From an uncultured Porphyromonadaceae bacterium (GTDB lineage: Bacteria > Bacteroidota > Bacteroidia > Bacteroidales > Muribaculaceae), in NCBI GenBank assembly GCA_902494595.1, contig CABUTY010000068.1, positions 1-6,929 of the forward strand: DNA of 6,929 nucleotides, written 5' to 3'. The notes beneath the pieces were generated by a model, which ran no database searches, had not been told where the DNA came from, and worked only from the letters and a program-made list of their open reading frames with translations. Of this stretch, positions 1 through 6,553 are shown piece after piece. How positions within the stretch are numbered: the stretch's first letter is position 1; each line of letters opens with the position of its first letter. The position numbers were made by a program, and so were the translations under genes.

Positions 1-281
1 ATAATTGGTCGCGCCACAGCCGTCTGGCTGCAAACGGCCTTCCTACACCCAAAGAAGCCGACAGGATGATGAATAATATCCTCGATTTCAGTAACGATTA
101 TCTCCGTCATCATCCGGATACCAATTATTTCATCTATGGACATCTGCACCTGCTGCGCGACATCAGGCTCGCTCCGCAGGCACGCATGATAGTGCTCGGT
201 GAATGGCTCTCTTCTTTCTCCTATGCCGTATGGGACGGCAATGAATTATCCCTTCTCTTTTTTTCGGAGGAAAAAATATAA
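1..281 (+). CDS. lpxH: UDP-2,3-diacylglucosamine diphosphatase-like metallophosphatase, C-terminal part
   Basis: This is the 3' end of a calcineurin-like metallophosphatase. The frame is open from base 3 to the left edge, so the true start lies outside the window and the Met codons at 66 and 69 are internal. About 92 residues are visible. They include the metal-ligand motif GHLH inside NYFIYGHLHLLRDI and the downstream stretch VLGEWLSSFSYAVWDG, which closely matches the end of Bacteroidota LpxH-type enzymes. LpxH removes UMP from UDP-2,3-diacylglucosamine to give lipid X in lipid A synthesis, at the cytoplasmic face of the inner membrane. It is the only + strand gene here. Its last 36 bases overlap the 3' end of the convergent small membrane protein gene. 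The family call is firm. The exact substrate is inferred, because LpxH paralogues of unknown function exist and the N-terminal domain cannot be seen. Confidence 0.78.
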   Translation, partial: NWSRHSRLAANGLPTPKEADRMMNNILDFSNDYLRHHPDTNYFIYGHLHLLRDIRLAPQARMIVLGEWLSSFSYAVWDGNELSLLFFSEEKI

Positions 282-437
282 CGCAGTAATCAGAAGAACC
301 TCCACAGCCGAAACAATTACAAGACGCATGGTTTCGCCCTGCTCTATGAGGTCGCGGCCGAAATAAAGGCCCATGGCAAGCATATATACCAGCAGTAGTG
401 CCGGCAGCCATTGAGAGCGTGGTATCCTTCGTTTCAT
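246..437 (-). CDS. small two-helix membrane protein of unknown function
   Basis: This encodes a 63-residue protein whose family I cannot name with a function. The N-terminus is basic (MKRRIPRSQW). A hydrophobic segment follows at about residues 10-27 (WLPALLLVYMLAMGLYFG), then a short polar loop with RDLIEQGE, then a second hydrophobic segment at about 37-57, and a strongly basic tail (LRKKEKG). This charge pattern suggests a hairpin in the inner membrane with both ends in the cytoplasm. Short proteins of this layout occur in Bacteroidales genomes, from memory. The start at 437 is the only Met that keeps the basic leader. It lies 76 bases after the exonuclease stop, in the same direction. Its 3' end overlaps the convergent lpxH-like gene. 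It could be a chance frame, but the clean membrane topology and charge distribution argue for a real gene. Confidence 0.62.
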   Translation of the reverse strand: MKRRIPRSQWLPALLLVYMLAMGLYFGRDLIEQGETMRLVIVSAVEVLLITALYFFLRKKEKG

Positions 438-513
438 GACTCGTATGGTAGTATATGGTTATAGTTCGTTTATTGAATCTCGTTCCTTAAGATTTAGAGG
501 CCGTATGGAGCGT

Positions 514-1182
514 TTACTGTGCCTTTGGCGCTGCTTCCTCCACCGGACGGTAGTAAGGCGATTGTGTGGGATTGAATCCCTTGTCTGTCAGAAGGTCGTA
601 AATCTGTATGCAGGCATAGGCGTCGAGCGAGGCATATTCCTGCTGGTGGTTGGTGAGATGATTGGCCTCCCAGTTTGTGAGGCGTTGTCCCTTGGATATA
701 CGGCGCCCGAAGAGAATGGCGTAGATCCGGGCGAGACTGTTGTCGGCAATCTCAAAATCCTTCACATAGCTCTGCAGGTCTATGAAGCCGGCAGGTTCCA
801 GATTGTAGAGCTTGCGCAGGTTATGGAAGTCATCGTGTATGGATACACCGATTTTCAGAATGTTGCTGTCTTCAAGCAGGCTGCGCACCTGGTCGTGAAG
901 TCCTATGTGGTTGAGACGGAACAGGAAGCATGTCTCATGAGTTGAAAGCTGCAGAAGGGCCACATTGTTGGATCGTCCCCGTTTGAAACTGGGCTTGGTC
1001 TCCGTGTCGAAGCCTATGACCGTTTCTTTGCGCAACGTGTCCACTGCATTAATCACATCTTCGTCGGAATCCACCATGACTATACGACCCGGATATGATG
1101 CTATGGGAAGAGTGGCAAGTTCTTCTTTGGAGATACTGACTTTGTATCGGACGGATACCTGTATGTTTGTGTCTGTTTCCAT
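514..1182 (-). CDS. DEDDy-type 3'-5' exonuclease domain protein
   Basis: This is a 222-residue protein with the DNA_pol_A_exo1 (RNase D / WRN exonuclease) fold. Exo I is FDTET at residues 58-62, with Asp59 and Glu61. Exo II is KIGVSIHDDFHNL from residue 110, with Asp118 the likely metal ligand. Exo III is YASLDAYA, with Tyr183 and Asp187, which makes it the DEDDy subclass. All four acidic ligands and the tyrosine are present, so it should be an active two-metal 3'-5' nuclease on RNA or DNA. It has no HRDC domain and is much shorter than RNase D (about 370 residues), so rnd is not a safe symbol. The start at 1182 gives a sensible N-terminus and sits directly against a 14-bp tandem duplication. 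It follows bioD by 55 bases. The substrate and cellular role cannot be read from the sequence. Confidence 0.9.
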   Translation of the reverse strand: METDTNIQVSVRYKVSISKEELATLPIASYPGRIVMVDSDEDVINAVDTLRKETVIGFDTETKPSFKRGRSNNVALLQLSTHETCFLFRLNHIGLHDQVRSLLEDSNILKIGVSIHDDFHNLRKLYNLEPAGFIDLQSYVKDFEIADNSLARIYAILFGRRISKGQRLTNWEANHLTNHQQEYASLDAYACIQIYDLLTDKGFNPTQSPYYRPVEEAAPKAQ

Positions 1183-1212
1183 ATTATTAAAGCGCGATTA
1201 TTAAAGCGCGAT
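1183..1212. repeat. 14-bp tandem duplication abutting the exonuclease start codon
   Basis: The unit attattaaagcgcg occurs at 1183-1196 and again, without a mismatch, at 1197-1210; two more bases (at) match the start of a third copy. On the coding (-) strand each unit reads CGCGCTTTAATAAT, and the second ends directly at the ATG. The block lies in the 55-base gap between bioD and the exonuclease gene. Because 14 is not a multiple of three, it would break any longer N-terminal reading frame. It may be a slippage duplication of the translation-start region or of an AT-rich promoter element. I see no clear Bacteroidota promoter (TTG with TAnnTTTG) in it. Confidence 0.9.
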
Positions 1213-1237
1213 ATTCAGGGTTGTTAGGTGTCGGATT

Positions 1238-1879
1238 TCATTGCATGTCAAGGAACAGAGTCTGCGGAAAATGCGTTTCCACCCATCTTTTTACATAATC
1301 GTGGGTGTCGGAGGCTATGGTTTTGTCCTTGTCGAAATAATGGTTGAAAATCACGGCATAAAGCTCTATATGCTTGTCTCTGAGGGCGTTGAGGGTCAGT
1401 AAAGTATGGTTGATTGAACCGAGCTTGGAGTTGGTGACGAGCACAACCGGCAGTTTTCTGTCGTGGATATAGTCGATGGTAAGGTATTCGCCTTTTAGAG
1501 GCACCATCACGCCTCCGGCACCTTCGATGAGCACGTTGGAGTATTGAGATGCCAGAATGTCAGTGGCCTGGTCGATAACCTTCATGTCTACTTCAGTGCC
1601 GTCGATCCGGGCGGCAAGTTCGGGCGATGCCGGGTAGCTGTAGATGAGGGGAGCGGTATAGTGCAGAAGGTCCACGTTCTGGGGCTCTATGCCCATGATG
1701 TTCCTGTGCACCTGTATGTCCTCGGAGAACTCACGATTGCCTGTCTGTACGAATTTCTGAGTGATGACATTGCAACCGTCGTGCATCATTATGCGTGCGA
1801 GCCACCCTGTGGCGTAGCTTTTCCCTGCGTCTGTGTCAATGCCTGTGATGAAGAGTCGTTCCGGCCAATTTATTTTCAT
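1238..1879 (-). CDS. bioD: dethiobiotin synthase
   Basis: This is a 213-residue ATP-dependent carboxylase/cyclase that makes dethiobiotin from 7,8-diaminopelargonate, CO2 and ATP. It is the next-to-last step of biotin synthesis and is cytosolic. The N-terminal P-loop reads GIDTDAGKS (residues 13-21, Lys20), corresponding to GTDTEVGKT in E. coli BioD. KFVQTG follows at 42-47 as the substrate-binding strand. The second nucleotide-site motif EGAGG begins at Glu119, followed by VPL. VTNSKLGSINHTLL (148-161) is the conserved later switch-like region. Its length is normal for the family. No other bio gene is visible, so this copy is separated from any biotin operon. The start at 1879 lies only 15 bases after a perfect 13-bp hairpin, which leaves almost no room for its own promoter. 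Expression may therefore depend on read-through from glyA. Confidence 0.93.
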   Translation of the reverse strand: MKINWPERLFITGIDTDAGKSYATGWLARIMMHDGCNVITQKFVQTGNREFSEDIQVHRNIMGIEPQNVDLLHYTAPLIYSYPASPELAARIDGTEVDMKVIDQATDILASQYSNVLIEGAGGVMVPLKGEYLTIDYIHDRKLPVVLVTNSKLGSINHTLLTLNALRDKHIELYAVIFNHYFDKDKTIASDTHDYVKRWVETHFPQTLFLDMQ

Positions 1880-1894
1880 ATAAATGATTATTTC

Positions 1895-1923
1895 AGGAGC
1901 GACAGCCCGAGGCTGTCGCTCCT
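1895..1923 (-). terminator. perfect 13-bp hairpin between glyA and bioD, possible terminator
   Basis: The arms aggagcgacagcc (1895-1907) and ggctgtcgctcct (1911-1923) are exact reverse complements around a 3-base loop. The hairpin begins 17 bases after the glyA stop and ends 15 bases before the bioD start. On the - strand the stem is followed by GAAATAATCATTTATATG, which is AT-rich but not a uridine tract, so it is a weak match to a classical intrinsic terminator. It could instead be a processing or attenuation hairpin, or one copy of a dispersed palindromic repeat. The structure is certain; its role is not. Confidence 0.5.
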
Positions 1924-1940
1924 ATTGAAGATTGAAGAGT

Positions 1941-3221
1941 TTACCATGCGAACATGGGATATTCGTTCATCAGTTCGTTAACTTCTGTTCTGACGGCGCG
2001 GATGTTATCCTCGTTGTCAGGGTCGGAAAGGACTCTGTCGATGAAGTCGGCAATAGTCTCCATCAGGTCTTCCTTGGCGCCGCGGGTGGTAATGGCGGCG
2101 GTTCCGAAGCGTAGACCGGAAGTCAGGAATGGGCTGCGGGTGTCGTAAGGCACCATATTCTTGTTGGCAGTAATGTCGGCCTCCACGAGCACCCTCTCGG
2201 CTTTCTTGCCGCTCATCTCGGGGAATTTGGTACGCAGGTCCACGAGCATGCAGTGATTGTCGGTACCGTCGCTGATAAGCTTGTAGCCACGGCGCATCAG
2301 AGCGTCAGCCAGTGCCTGGGCATTCTTGCGTACCTGTATGGCATACTCTTTCCACTCCGGCTGGAGAGCTTCGCCGAAAGCCACGGCCTTGGCGGCTATG
2401 ACATGCTCCAGGGGGCCGCCCTGTACTCCGGGGAATACTGCGGAATCGAGAAGCTGCGACATCTTCTTGATTTCGCCCTTGGGAGTCTTCTTGCCCCATG
2501 GATTATCGAAATCCTTGCCCATGAGAATCAGACCGCCGCGGGGTCCGCGAAGTGTCTTATGGGTGGTTGTGGTCACGATATGCGCATATTTCACGGGATT
2601 TTCGAGTAATCCGGCGGCTATGAGACCGGCGGGATGCGCCATGTCAACCATGAATATGGCTCCAATCTCATCGGCAAGACGACGTACGCGGGCATAGTCC
2701 CATTCGCGACAGTAGGCGCTCGCTCCGGCTATTATGAGCTTGGGACGCTCGGCGCGTGCCTTCTCTTCCATCTCCTCGTAGTTGACTCTGCCCGTCTCTT
2801 TCTCTACAGTGTAGCTGATAGGTTCGAACATGAGTCCCGAGAAGTTGACGGGGCTACCGTGGCTGAGATGGCCGCCATGGCTGAGGTCCATGCCCATGAA
2901 CTTGTCGCCCGGCTTGAGGCATGCCATAAACACGGCCATATTGGCCTGAGCACCGCTGTGAGGCTGCACGTTGGCCCACTCGGCGCCGAACAGCTCCTTG
3001 GCACGGCTTATGGCAAGCTCCTCGGCCTCGTCAACAATCTGGCATCCGCCGTAATAGCGCTTGCCCGGATATCCCTCGGCATATTTGTTGGTAAGGCACG
3101 ATCCCATGGCGCGCATTACTTCGTCGCTCACAAAGTTCTCGCTCGCTATCAGCTCGATACCGCGACGCTGGCGCAGATGCTCCCTGTCGATGATATCGAA
3201 GATCTCGTTGTCTCTCTTCAT
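1941..3221 (-). CDS. glyA: serine hydroxymethyltransferase
   Basis: This is a full-length 426-residue PLP enzyme that converts serine and tetrahydrofolate to glycine and 5,10-methylene-tetrahydrofolate. It is the main cellular source of one-carbon units and is cytosolic. The N-terminal [12 protein letters not shown] (residues 21-32), [16 protein letters not shown] (44-59), the [10 protein letters not shown] stretch (85-94) and the [11 protein letters not shown] segment (113-123) are all intact. The PLP-binding lysine is Lys222 in [14 protein letters not shown], and [12 protein letters not shown] lies ahead of it at 193-204. The C-terminal [15 protein letters not shown] block is present. The start at 3221 gives the usual [11 protein letters not shown] leader without extension. 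The gene follows nqrF by 53 bases and precedes bioD by 61 bases. There is no recognisable Shine-Dalgarno or promoter in the 53-base gap, so co-transcription with nqr is possible but unproven. Confidence 0.98.
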   Translation of the reverse strand: MKRDNEIFDIIDREHLRQRRGIELIASENFVSDEVMRAMGSCLTNKYAEGYPGKRYYGGCQIVDEAEELAISRAKELFGAEWANVQPHSGAQANMAVFMACLKPGDKFMGMDLSHGGHLSHGSPVNFSGLMFEPISYTVEKETGRVNYEEMEEKARAERPKLIIAGASAYCREWDYARVRRLADEIGAIFMVDMAHPAGLIAAGLLENPVKYAHIVTTTTHKTLRGPRGGLILMGKDFDNPWGKKTPKGEIKKMSQLLDSAVFPGVQGGPLEHVIAAKAVAFGEALQPEWKEYAIQVRKNAQALADALMRRGYKLISDGTDNHCMLVDLRTKFPEMSGKKAERVLVEADITANKNMVPYDTRSPFLTSGLRFGTAAITTRGAKEDLMETIADFIDRVLSDPDNEDNIRAVRTEVNELMNEYPMFAW

Positions 3222-3265
3222 TGTCGTTTGTATTGTGATATGGTATTAGAAATAACTCCTTTGAA

Positions 3266-3284
3266 CGGCGGCATTTATCCGCCG
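3266..3284 (-). other. GC-only hairpin spanning the nqrF stop codon
   Basis: cggcgg (3266-3271) and ccgccg (3279-3284) form a perfect 6-bp GC stem with a 7-base loop that contains most of the nqrF stop region (TAA at 3277-3275). On the - strand it is followed by TTCAAAGGAGTTATTTC, without a real uridine run. It may be a weak terminator or mRNA end-stabiliser between nqrF and glyA, or simply the result of the two Gly codons ending the protein. Confidence 0.3.
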
Positions 3285-4564
3285 AAGTTGTCGTAATGAA
3301 TCGACGAGGGTTCGACGCCGAGGTTATAGAGCATGTTGTTCACGGCGTTGCTCATGGGGCCGGGACCGCACATGTAGTATTCTATATCCTCGGGAGCCGG
3401 ATGGTTCTTGAGGTAGGTCTTGAACATGACGTCGTGCACGAATCCTGCCGTATATTTGACGCCGGCGGCATCCGCTGCCGGATCGGGGCGGTCGAGGGCA
3501 AGATGGAACTTGAAGTTGGGGAACTCCTTCTCAAGCTGCAAGAAGTCCTGAAGATAGAACACTTCGTTGAGGGCGCGGGCTCCGTAGAAATAGCTCATCT
3601 TGCGGTCGGTGGTATGCAGCGTCTTCGTCATCCACATGATCTGAGCGCGGAGGGGAGCCATACCGGCACCACCGCCTACCCATATCATCTCCGCTTTGGA
3701 GTCGACTATGGGGTGGAAGTCGCCGTAAGGACCCGACATCATCACCTTGTCGCCCGGTTTGAGCGAGAAGATGTAGCTGGAGGCTATACCTGCCGGCACA
3801 TCCTGGAATCCCACCTGAGGCTTCGGCTTGAAGGGAGGGGTGGCTATGCGCACGGTGAGCATGATGCGGTCGCCCTCTTCGGGATAGTTGGCCATCGAGT
3901 AGGCGCGCACTGTCTCCTCGTCGTTGGAGGCATTGAGCGTGAACAGCCCGAATTTCTCCCATGCCGGCAGATATTCGGAGCCGATAAGGTCTTTGTCGAT
4001 ATCCTTGTCATAGCTCATCCTGTATTTCGGAATACGTATCTGGGCGTAGCTGCCCGGTATGAAGTTCATATGCTCGCCTTCGGGAAGCTTGACGATGAAC
4101 TCCTTGATGAAGGTGGCCACATTCTTGTTGCTGATCACCTCGCATTCCCATTCCTTGACATCGAGAGCCGACTCGCTGACCTTTATGGCCATGTCGTTCT
4201 TGACCTTTACCTGACAGCCGAGGCGCCAGTGGTCCTTGACTTCCTTACGGCTGAAATGCACAGTTTCCGTGGGGAGGATATCTCCGCCGCCGGATATCAC
4301 CTGCACTTTGCACTGGCCGCAGCTTCCCTTGCCGCCGCATGCCGATGACAGATGCACGCCATTGTCGCCCAGAGTGGCCAGAAGGGTCTTGCCCGCCTGG
4401 GCATGCAGCACTTTCGACCCGTCGTTGATGTCGATGGCAACTTCCCCGGAATTTACAAGCAGATGCTTGCATACCAACAGGATGATTGTCAGCACAAGCA
4501 CGATTACAAGAAAGATGAGTGCCGAGACAATCACATTATTCCACATTATATCGCAGATACACAT
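3275..4564 (-). CDS. nqrF: Na+-translocating NADH:quinone reductase subunit F
   Basis: This is the NADH-oxidising entry subunit of Na+-NQR, 429 residues and membrane-anchored. An N-terminal helix spans about residues 11-32. A ferredoxin domain follows with the 2Fe-2S ligands Cys76, Cys82, Cys85 and Cys117 (CGGKGSCGQC, then RLGC). Next is an FAD-binding domain with RAYS at 220-223, and a C-terminal NADH domain with GGGAGMAP at 297-304 and MCGPGPM at 398-404. The protein ends in NFGG, with a terminal aromatic as is usual for this reductase fold. All cofactor motifs are intact. The upstream Met at 4564 adds six residues (MCICDI); starting at the Met at 4546 would place the cysteines where I recall them in the Vibrio subunit (70, 76, 79, 111), so 4546 may be the true start. 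The gene lies 7 bases after nqrE. Confidence 0.97.
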   Translation of the reverse strand: MCICDIMWNNVIVSALIFLVIVLVLTIILLVCKHLLVNSGEVAIDINDGSKVLHAQAGKTLLATLGDNGVHLSSACGGKGSCGQCKVQVISGGGDILPTETVHFSRKEVKDHWRLGCQVKVKNDMAIKVSESALDVKEWECEVISNKNVATFIKEFIVKLPEGEHMNFIPGSYAQIRIPKYRMSYDKDIDKDLIGSEYLPAWEKFGLFTLNASNDEETVRAYSMANYPEEGDRIMLTVRIATPPFKPKPQVGFQDVPAGIASSYIFSLKPGDKVMMSGPYGDFHPIVDSKAEMIWVGGGAGMAPLRAQIMWMTKTLHTTDRKMSYFYGARALNEVFYLQDFLQLEKEFPNFKFHLALDRPDPAADAAGVKYTAGFVHDVMFKTYLKNHPAPEDIEYYMCGPGPMSNAVNNMLYNLGVEPSSIHYDNFGG

Positions 4565-4571
4565 AATGACT

Positions 4572-5186
4572 TCAAAGTTTGATGCCGAGGAAGCTCATGA
4601 AAGCAATACCCATCAGGCCGGTGATGATGAAAGTTATTCCGACACCTCGCAGCGGGGCGGGAATCTTGGAATTGTCGAGGCGTTCGCGGATAGCTGCGAG
4701 GCATGTTATGGCCAGTAGCCAACCTATGCCGGAACCGGCACCGTAAACGGTGGCTGTCCAGGCGTTGGAGAACTCACGCTGCTGCATGAACAGCACCGCG
4801 CCGAGGATGGCACAGTTCACCGCTATGAGCGGCAGGAAGATACCCAGCGAATTGTAAAGCGCCGGCGTATATTTCTCTATGACCATCTCCAGAATCTGCA
4901 CCAGCGCAGCTATCACGGCGATGAACATTATCAATCCCAGAAAGGATATGTCGGTGGAGGCATATTCCTCGCCGAGCCAGCTCATGGCTCCCGGAACGAG
5001 AAGATACTCGTTGATGCACCAGCATACCGGCAGGGCTATCAGAAGAACGAATGTCACCGCCACGCCAAGCCCGAAGGCTGTCTTCACATTCTTGGAAACG
5101 GCAAGATAAGAGCACATTCCCAGGAAGTAGGCGAATATCATGTTGTCGATGAATATCGACCGTATGAACAGATTAAGATTTTCCAT
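4572..5186 (-). CDS. nqrE: Na+-translocating NADH:quinone reductase subunit E
   Basis: This is an integral membrane subunit of 204 residues with about six hydrophobic segments, paralogous to NqrD and folded as an inverted partner. The conserved cysteines are Cys25 in [12 protein letters not shown] and Cys125 in [10 protein letters not shown]. With the matching pair in NqrD they bind the intramembrane 2Fe-2S centre that carries electrons across the membrane from NqrF towards NqrC. Other family hallmarks are [32 protein letters not shown] and [13 protein letters not shown]. It follows nqrD by 20 bases and precedes nqrF by 7, which is consistent with one transcript. Extra cysteines at 55 and 57 (PVCWCINE) sit near the end of the second hydrophobic segment and are not part of the known ligand set. 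No signal peptide is needed, and the start at 5186 gives the usual [15 protein letters not shown] leader. Confidence 0.97.
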   Translation of the reverse strand: MENLNLFIRSIFIDNMIFAYFLGMCSYLAVSKNVKTAFGLGVAVTFVLLIALPVCWCINEYLLVPGAMSWLGEEYASTDISFLGLIMFIAVIAALVQILEMVIEKYTPALYNSLGIFLPLIAVNCAILGAVLFMQQREFSNAWTATVYGAGSGIGWLLAITCLAAIRERLDNSKIPAPLRGVGITFIITGLMGIAFMSFLGIKL

Positions 5187-5206
5187 TTACTGTCGAGGGT
5201 TTGCTG

Positions 5207-5830
5207 TTATTTTTCCTGAAGATCCTTGTTTACGGAGCGATGAGCCCAAATGATGCAAGCCACTACTATCAGGGCCATGGGAGGAAGTATCATCAGGCCA
5301 TTGTTCATGTAGCCGGCCTCATACCACCAGTCGGGGAATACCTGACAACCGAAGAGGGTACCGCTTCCGAAGAGTTCGCGGAAGAAGCTCGTTATTATAA
5401 GAATGAGACCATATCCGAGGCCGTTACCGACACCGTCGAGGAAGGCGGGCCATGGACGGTTGTTGAGCGCGAAGGCCTCCAGCCGGCCCATGATGATACA
5501 GTTGGTGATTATCAGGCCTATGAACACCGACAGAGCCTTGCTGACATCGTAAGTGTAGGCTTTCAGCACCTGGTCTACAATCACTACCAGAGCGGCCACC
5601 ACTACAAGCTGCACGATGATGCGTATGGAGGAGGGGATGGTCTTGCGCATCAGCGAGATTATCACGTTGGCGAAGGCGAGCACGGCCGTCACCGAGATGG
5701 TCATCACTACAGCCGGCTCCATTTTAGCCGTCACGGCAAGAGCCGAGCAGATGCCCAGAATCTGTACAATCACCGGATTGTCTTTCGACAACGGATTTAC
5801 AAACGGTATGAATGATTTCTTCCAGTTCAT
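5207..5830 (-). CDS. nqrD: Na+-translocating NADH:quinone reductase subunit D
   Basis: This is an integral membrane subunit of 207 residues, mostly hydrophobic helices, homologous to NqrE. The expected iron-sulfur cysteines are Cys28 in VQILGICSALAVTAK and Cys111 in LIITNCIIMGRLEAF, matching positions 29 and 112 as I recall them for the Vibrio subunit. Other family markers are NPLSKDNPV (12-20), RIIVQLVVVAALVVIVD (70-86), GLGYGLILIITSFFRELFGSG and the FPDWWYEAGYMNNGLMILPP segment near the C-terminus. The start overlaps the nqrC stop in an ATGA arrangement (5830-5827), a typical sign of translational coupling, which also fixes the start codon. The C-terminal tail is charged (HRSVNKDLQEK). Confidence 0.97.
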   Translation of the reverse strand: MNWKKSFIPFVNPLSKDNPVIVQILGICSALAVTAKMEPAVVMTISVTAVLAFANVIISLMRKTIPSSIRIIVQLVVVAALVVIVDQVLKAYTYDVSKALSVFIGLIITNCIIMGRLEAFALNNRPWPAFLDGVGNGLGYGLILIITSFFRELFGSGTLFGCQVFPDWWYEAGYMNNGLMILPPMALIVVACIIWAHRSVNKDLQEK

Positions 5831-6543
5831 TTGTTGTCAGCTTTTAAGGCGGCGAGGAATGCCGTGTAAGGTTCCAAGGAATTGAGGAGCATTTTCTGCA
5901 CACCCTGAGAGGTTATGGTTCCACCGGAAATGGCGTGAACATAAGCGGCGTCGGCGGGTTCCTGGCCTGCTTTCACCACTTTGACGCTCTGGAATGTGCC
6001 GTCGGCAGCGAAGACCTCCTTGCCTTCGAATTGCTTCTGGAAGGCAGGTTTCTCTATTTCGGCGCCGAGTCCGGGAGTCTCGCCCTGATGAGCGAAGTAG
6101 GCTCCGTAGATGGTGTCGCCGTTGCTGTCGAAGGCCACATAGCCCCATATCGGTCCCCACAGGCCGGCTCCGTAGACAGGCAGGATATATTTGATACCCT
6201 TGTCGGTCTGGCATTCATATACGGGGAGCAGACGCTCAGCCGCAGGCTTCTTGACCTCCTGGGCGAGATTCACCTTGTCGGGGCTTACGCCCGCGTCTAT
6301 TTTCTTTCCCTTGTCGTTGACGATATAGTCGCTGACGATATGCTCTTTCCAGAGGTCGGTTATCGTCTGCCCTTCGGCGGGCGTCAGGAGGGCGGCGGCA
6401 AGTATCTGTCGCCGCGTATCGTTCATTATGTTCTCGTCCTGCCGGGGCTTCAGTGCCTGGTAAATCACCGACAGTGCCACACCCACGAGCACCACGAGAC
6501 CCGCGGAGTAGAGGATGGTATAAGTATTGCTTTGACGGTTCAT
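5827..6543 (-). CDS. nqrC: Na+-translocating NADH:quinone reductase subunit C
   Basis: This is a 238-residue subunit with one N-terminal membrane helix (about residues 9-30) and a large extracytoplasmic FMN-binding domain. The domain contains GLWGPIWGYVAFD (127-139), where this family contacts the flavin, and HQGETPGLGAEIE (152-164). The acceptor for covalent FMN, attached by the flavin transferase ApbE, should be Thr209 in HAISGGTITSQGV. The usual target motif has Asp six residues before the Thr and Ala just before it. Here these are His203 and Gly208, while the Ser, Gly and Thr are kept. NqrC passes electrons towards NqrB. It lies 10 bases after nqrB and overlaps nqrD by 4 bases. The start at 6543 gives a proper short cytoplasmic leader (MNRQSNTYTI). 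The family call is secure; covalent flavinylation is likely but deserves checking. Confidence 0.96.
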   Translation of the reverse strand: MNRQSNTYTILYSAGLVVLVGVALSVIYQALKPRQDENIMNDTRRQILAAALLTPAEGQTITDLWKEHIVSDYIVNDKGKKIDAGVSPDKVNLAQEVKKPAAERLLPVYECQTDKGIKYILPVYGAGLWGPIWGYVAFDSNGDTIYGAYFAHQGETPGLGAEIEKPAFQKQFEGKEVFAADGTFQSVKVVKAGQEPADAAYVHAISGGTITSQGVQKMLLNSLEPYTAFLAALKADNK

Positions 6544-6553
6544 GACAGTAAGT

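Noticed and set aside
224..240. 6-bp inverted repeat (tgccgt / acggca) just past the end of the small membrane protein gene, considered as its terminator
   Set aside because: It lies inside the lpxH-like coding sequence, and on the - strand it is followed by purine-rich sequence without a uridine tract.
66..281. The Met codon at 66 as the start of a separate 71-residue gene
   Set aside because: The frame stays open to the left edge, and the upstream residues (NWSRHSRLAANGLPTPKEAD) read as part of the same LpxH-like protein.
436..945. + strand open frame opposite the exonuclease gene
   Set aside because: It is antisense to the DEDDy exonuclease with its three intact motifs; no domain is visible in the + strand translation.
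2634..3296. Long + strand open frame opposite the 5' half of glyA
   Set aside because: It is antisense to a fully intact serine hydroxymethyltransferase and has no recognisable domain.
3296..4348. A 350-codon open frame on the + strand opposite nqrF
   Set aside because: It lies entirely antisense to nqrF, whose domains and cofactor motifs are complete. Its translation is rich in His, Val and Gly with no family signature, as expected from the complement of GC-biased codons.
5201..5815. + strand open frame opposite nqrD, with many His and Tyr residues
   Set aside because: It covers nearly the same bases as nqrD, which has all its family residues. The histidine-rich composition is what antisense hydrophobic codons produce.
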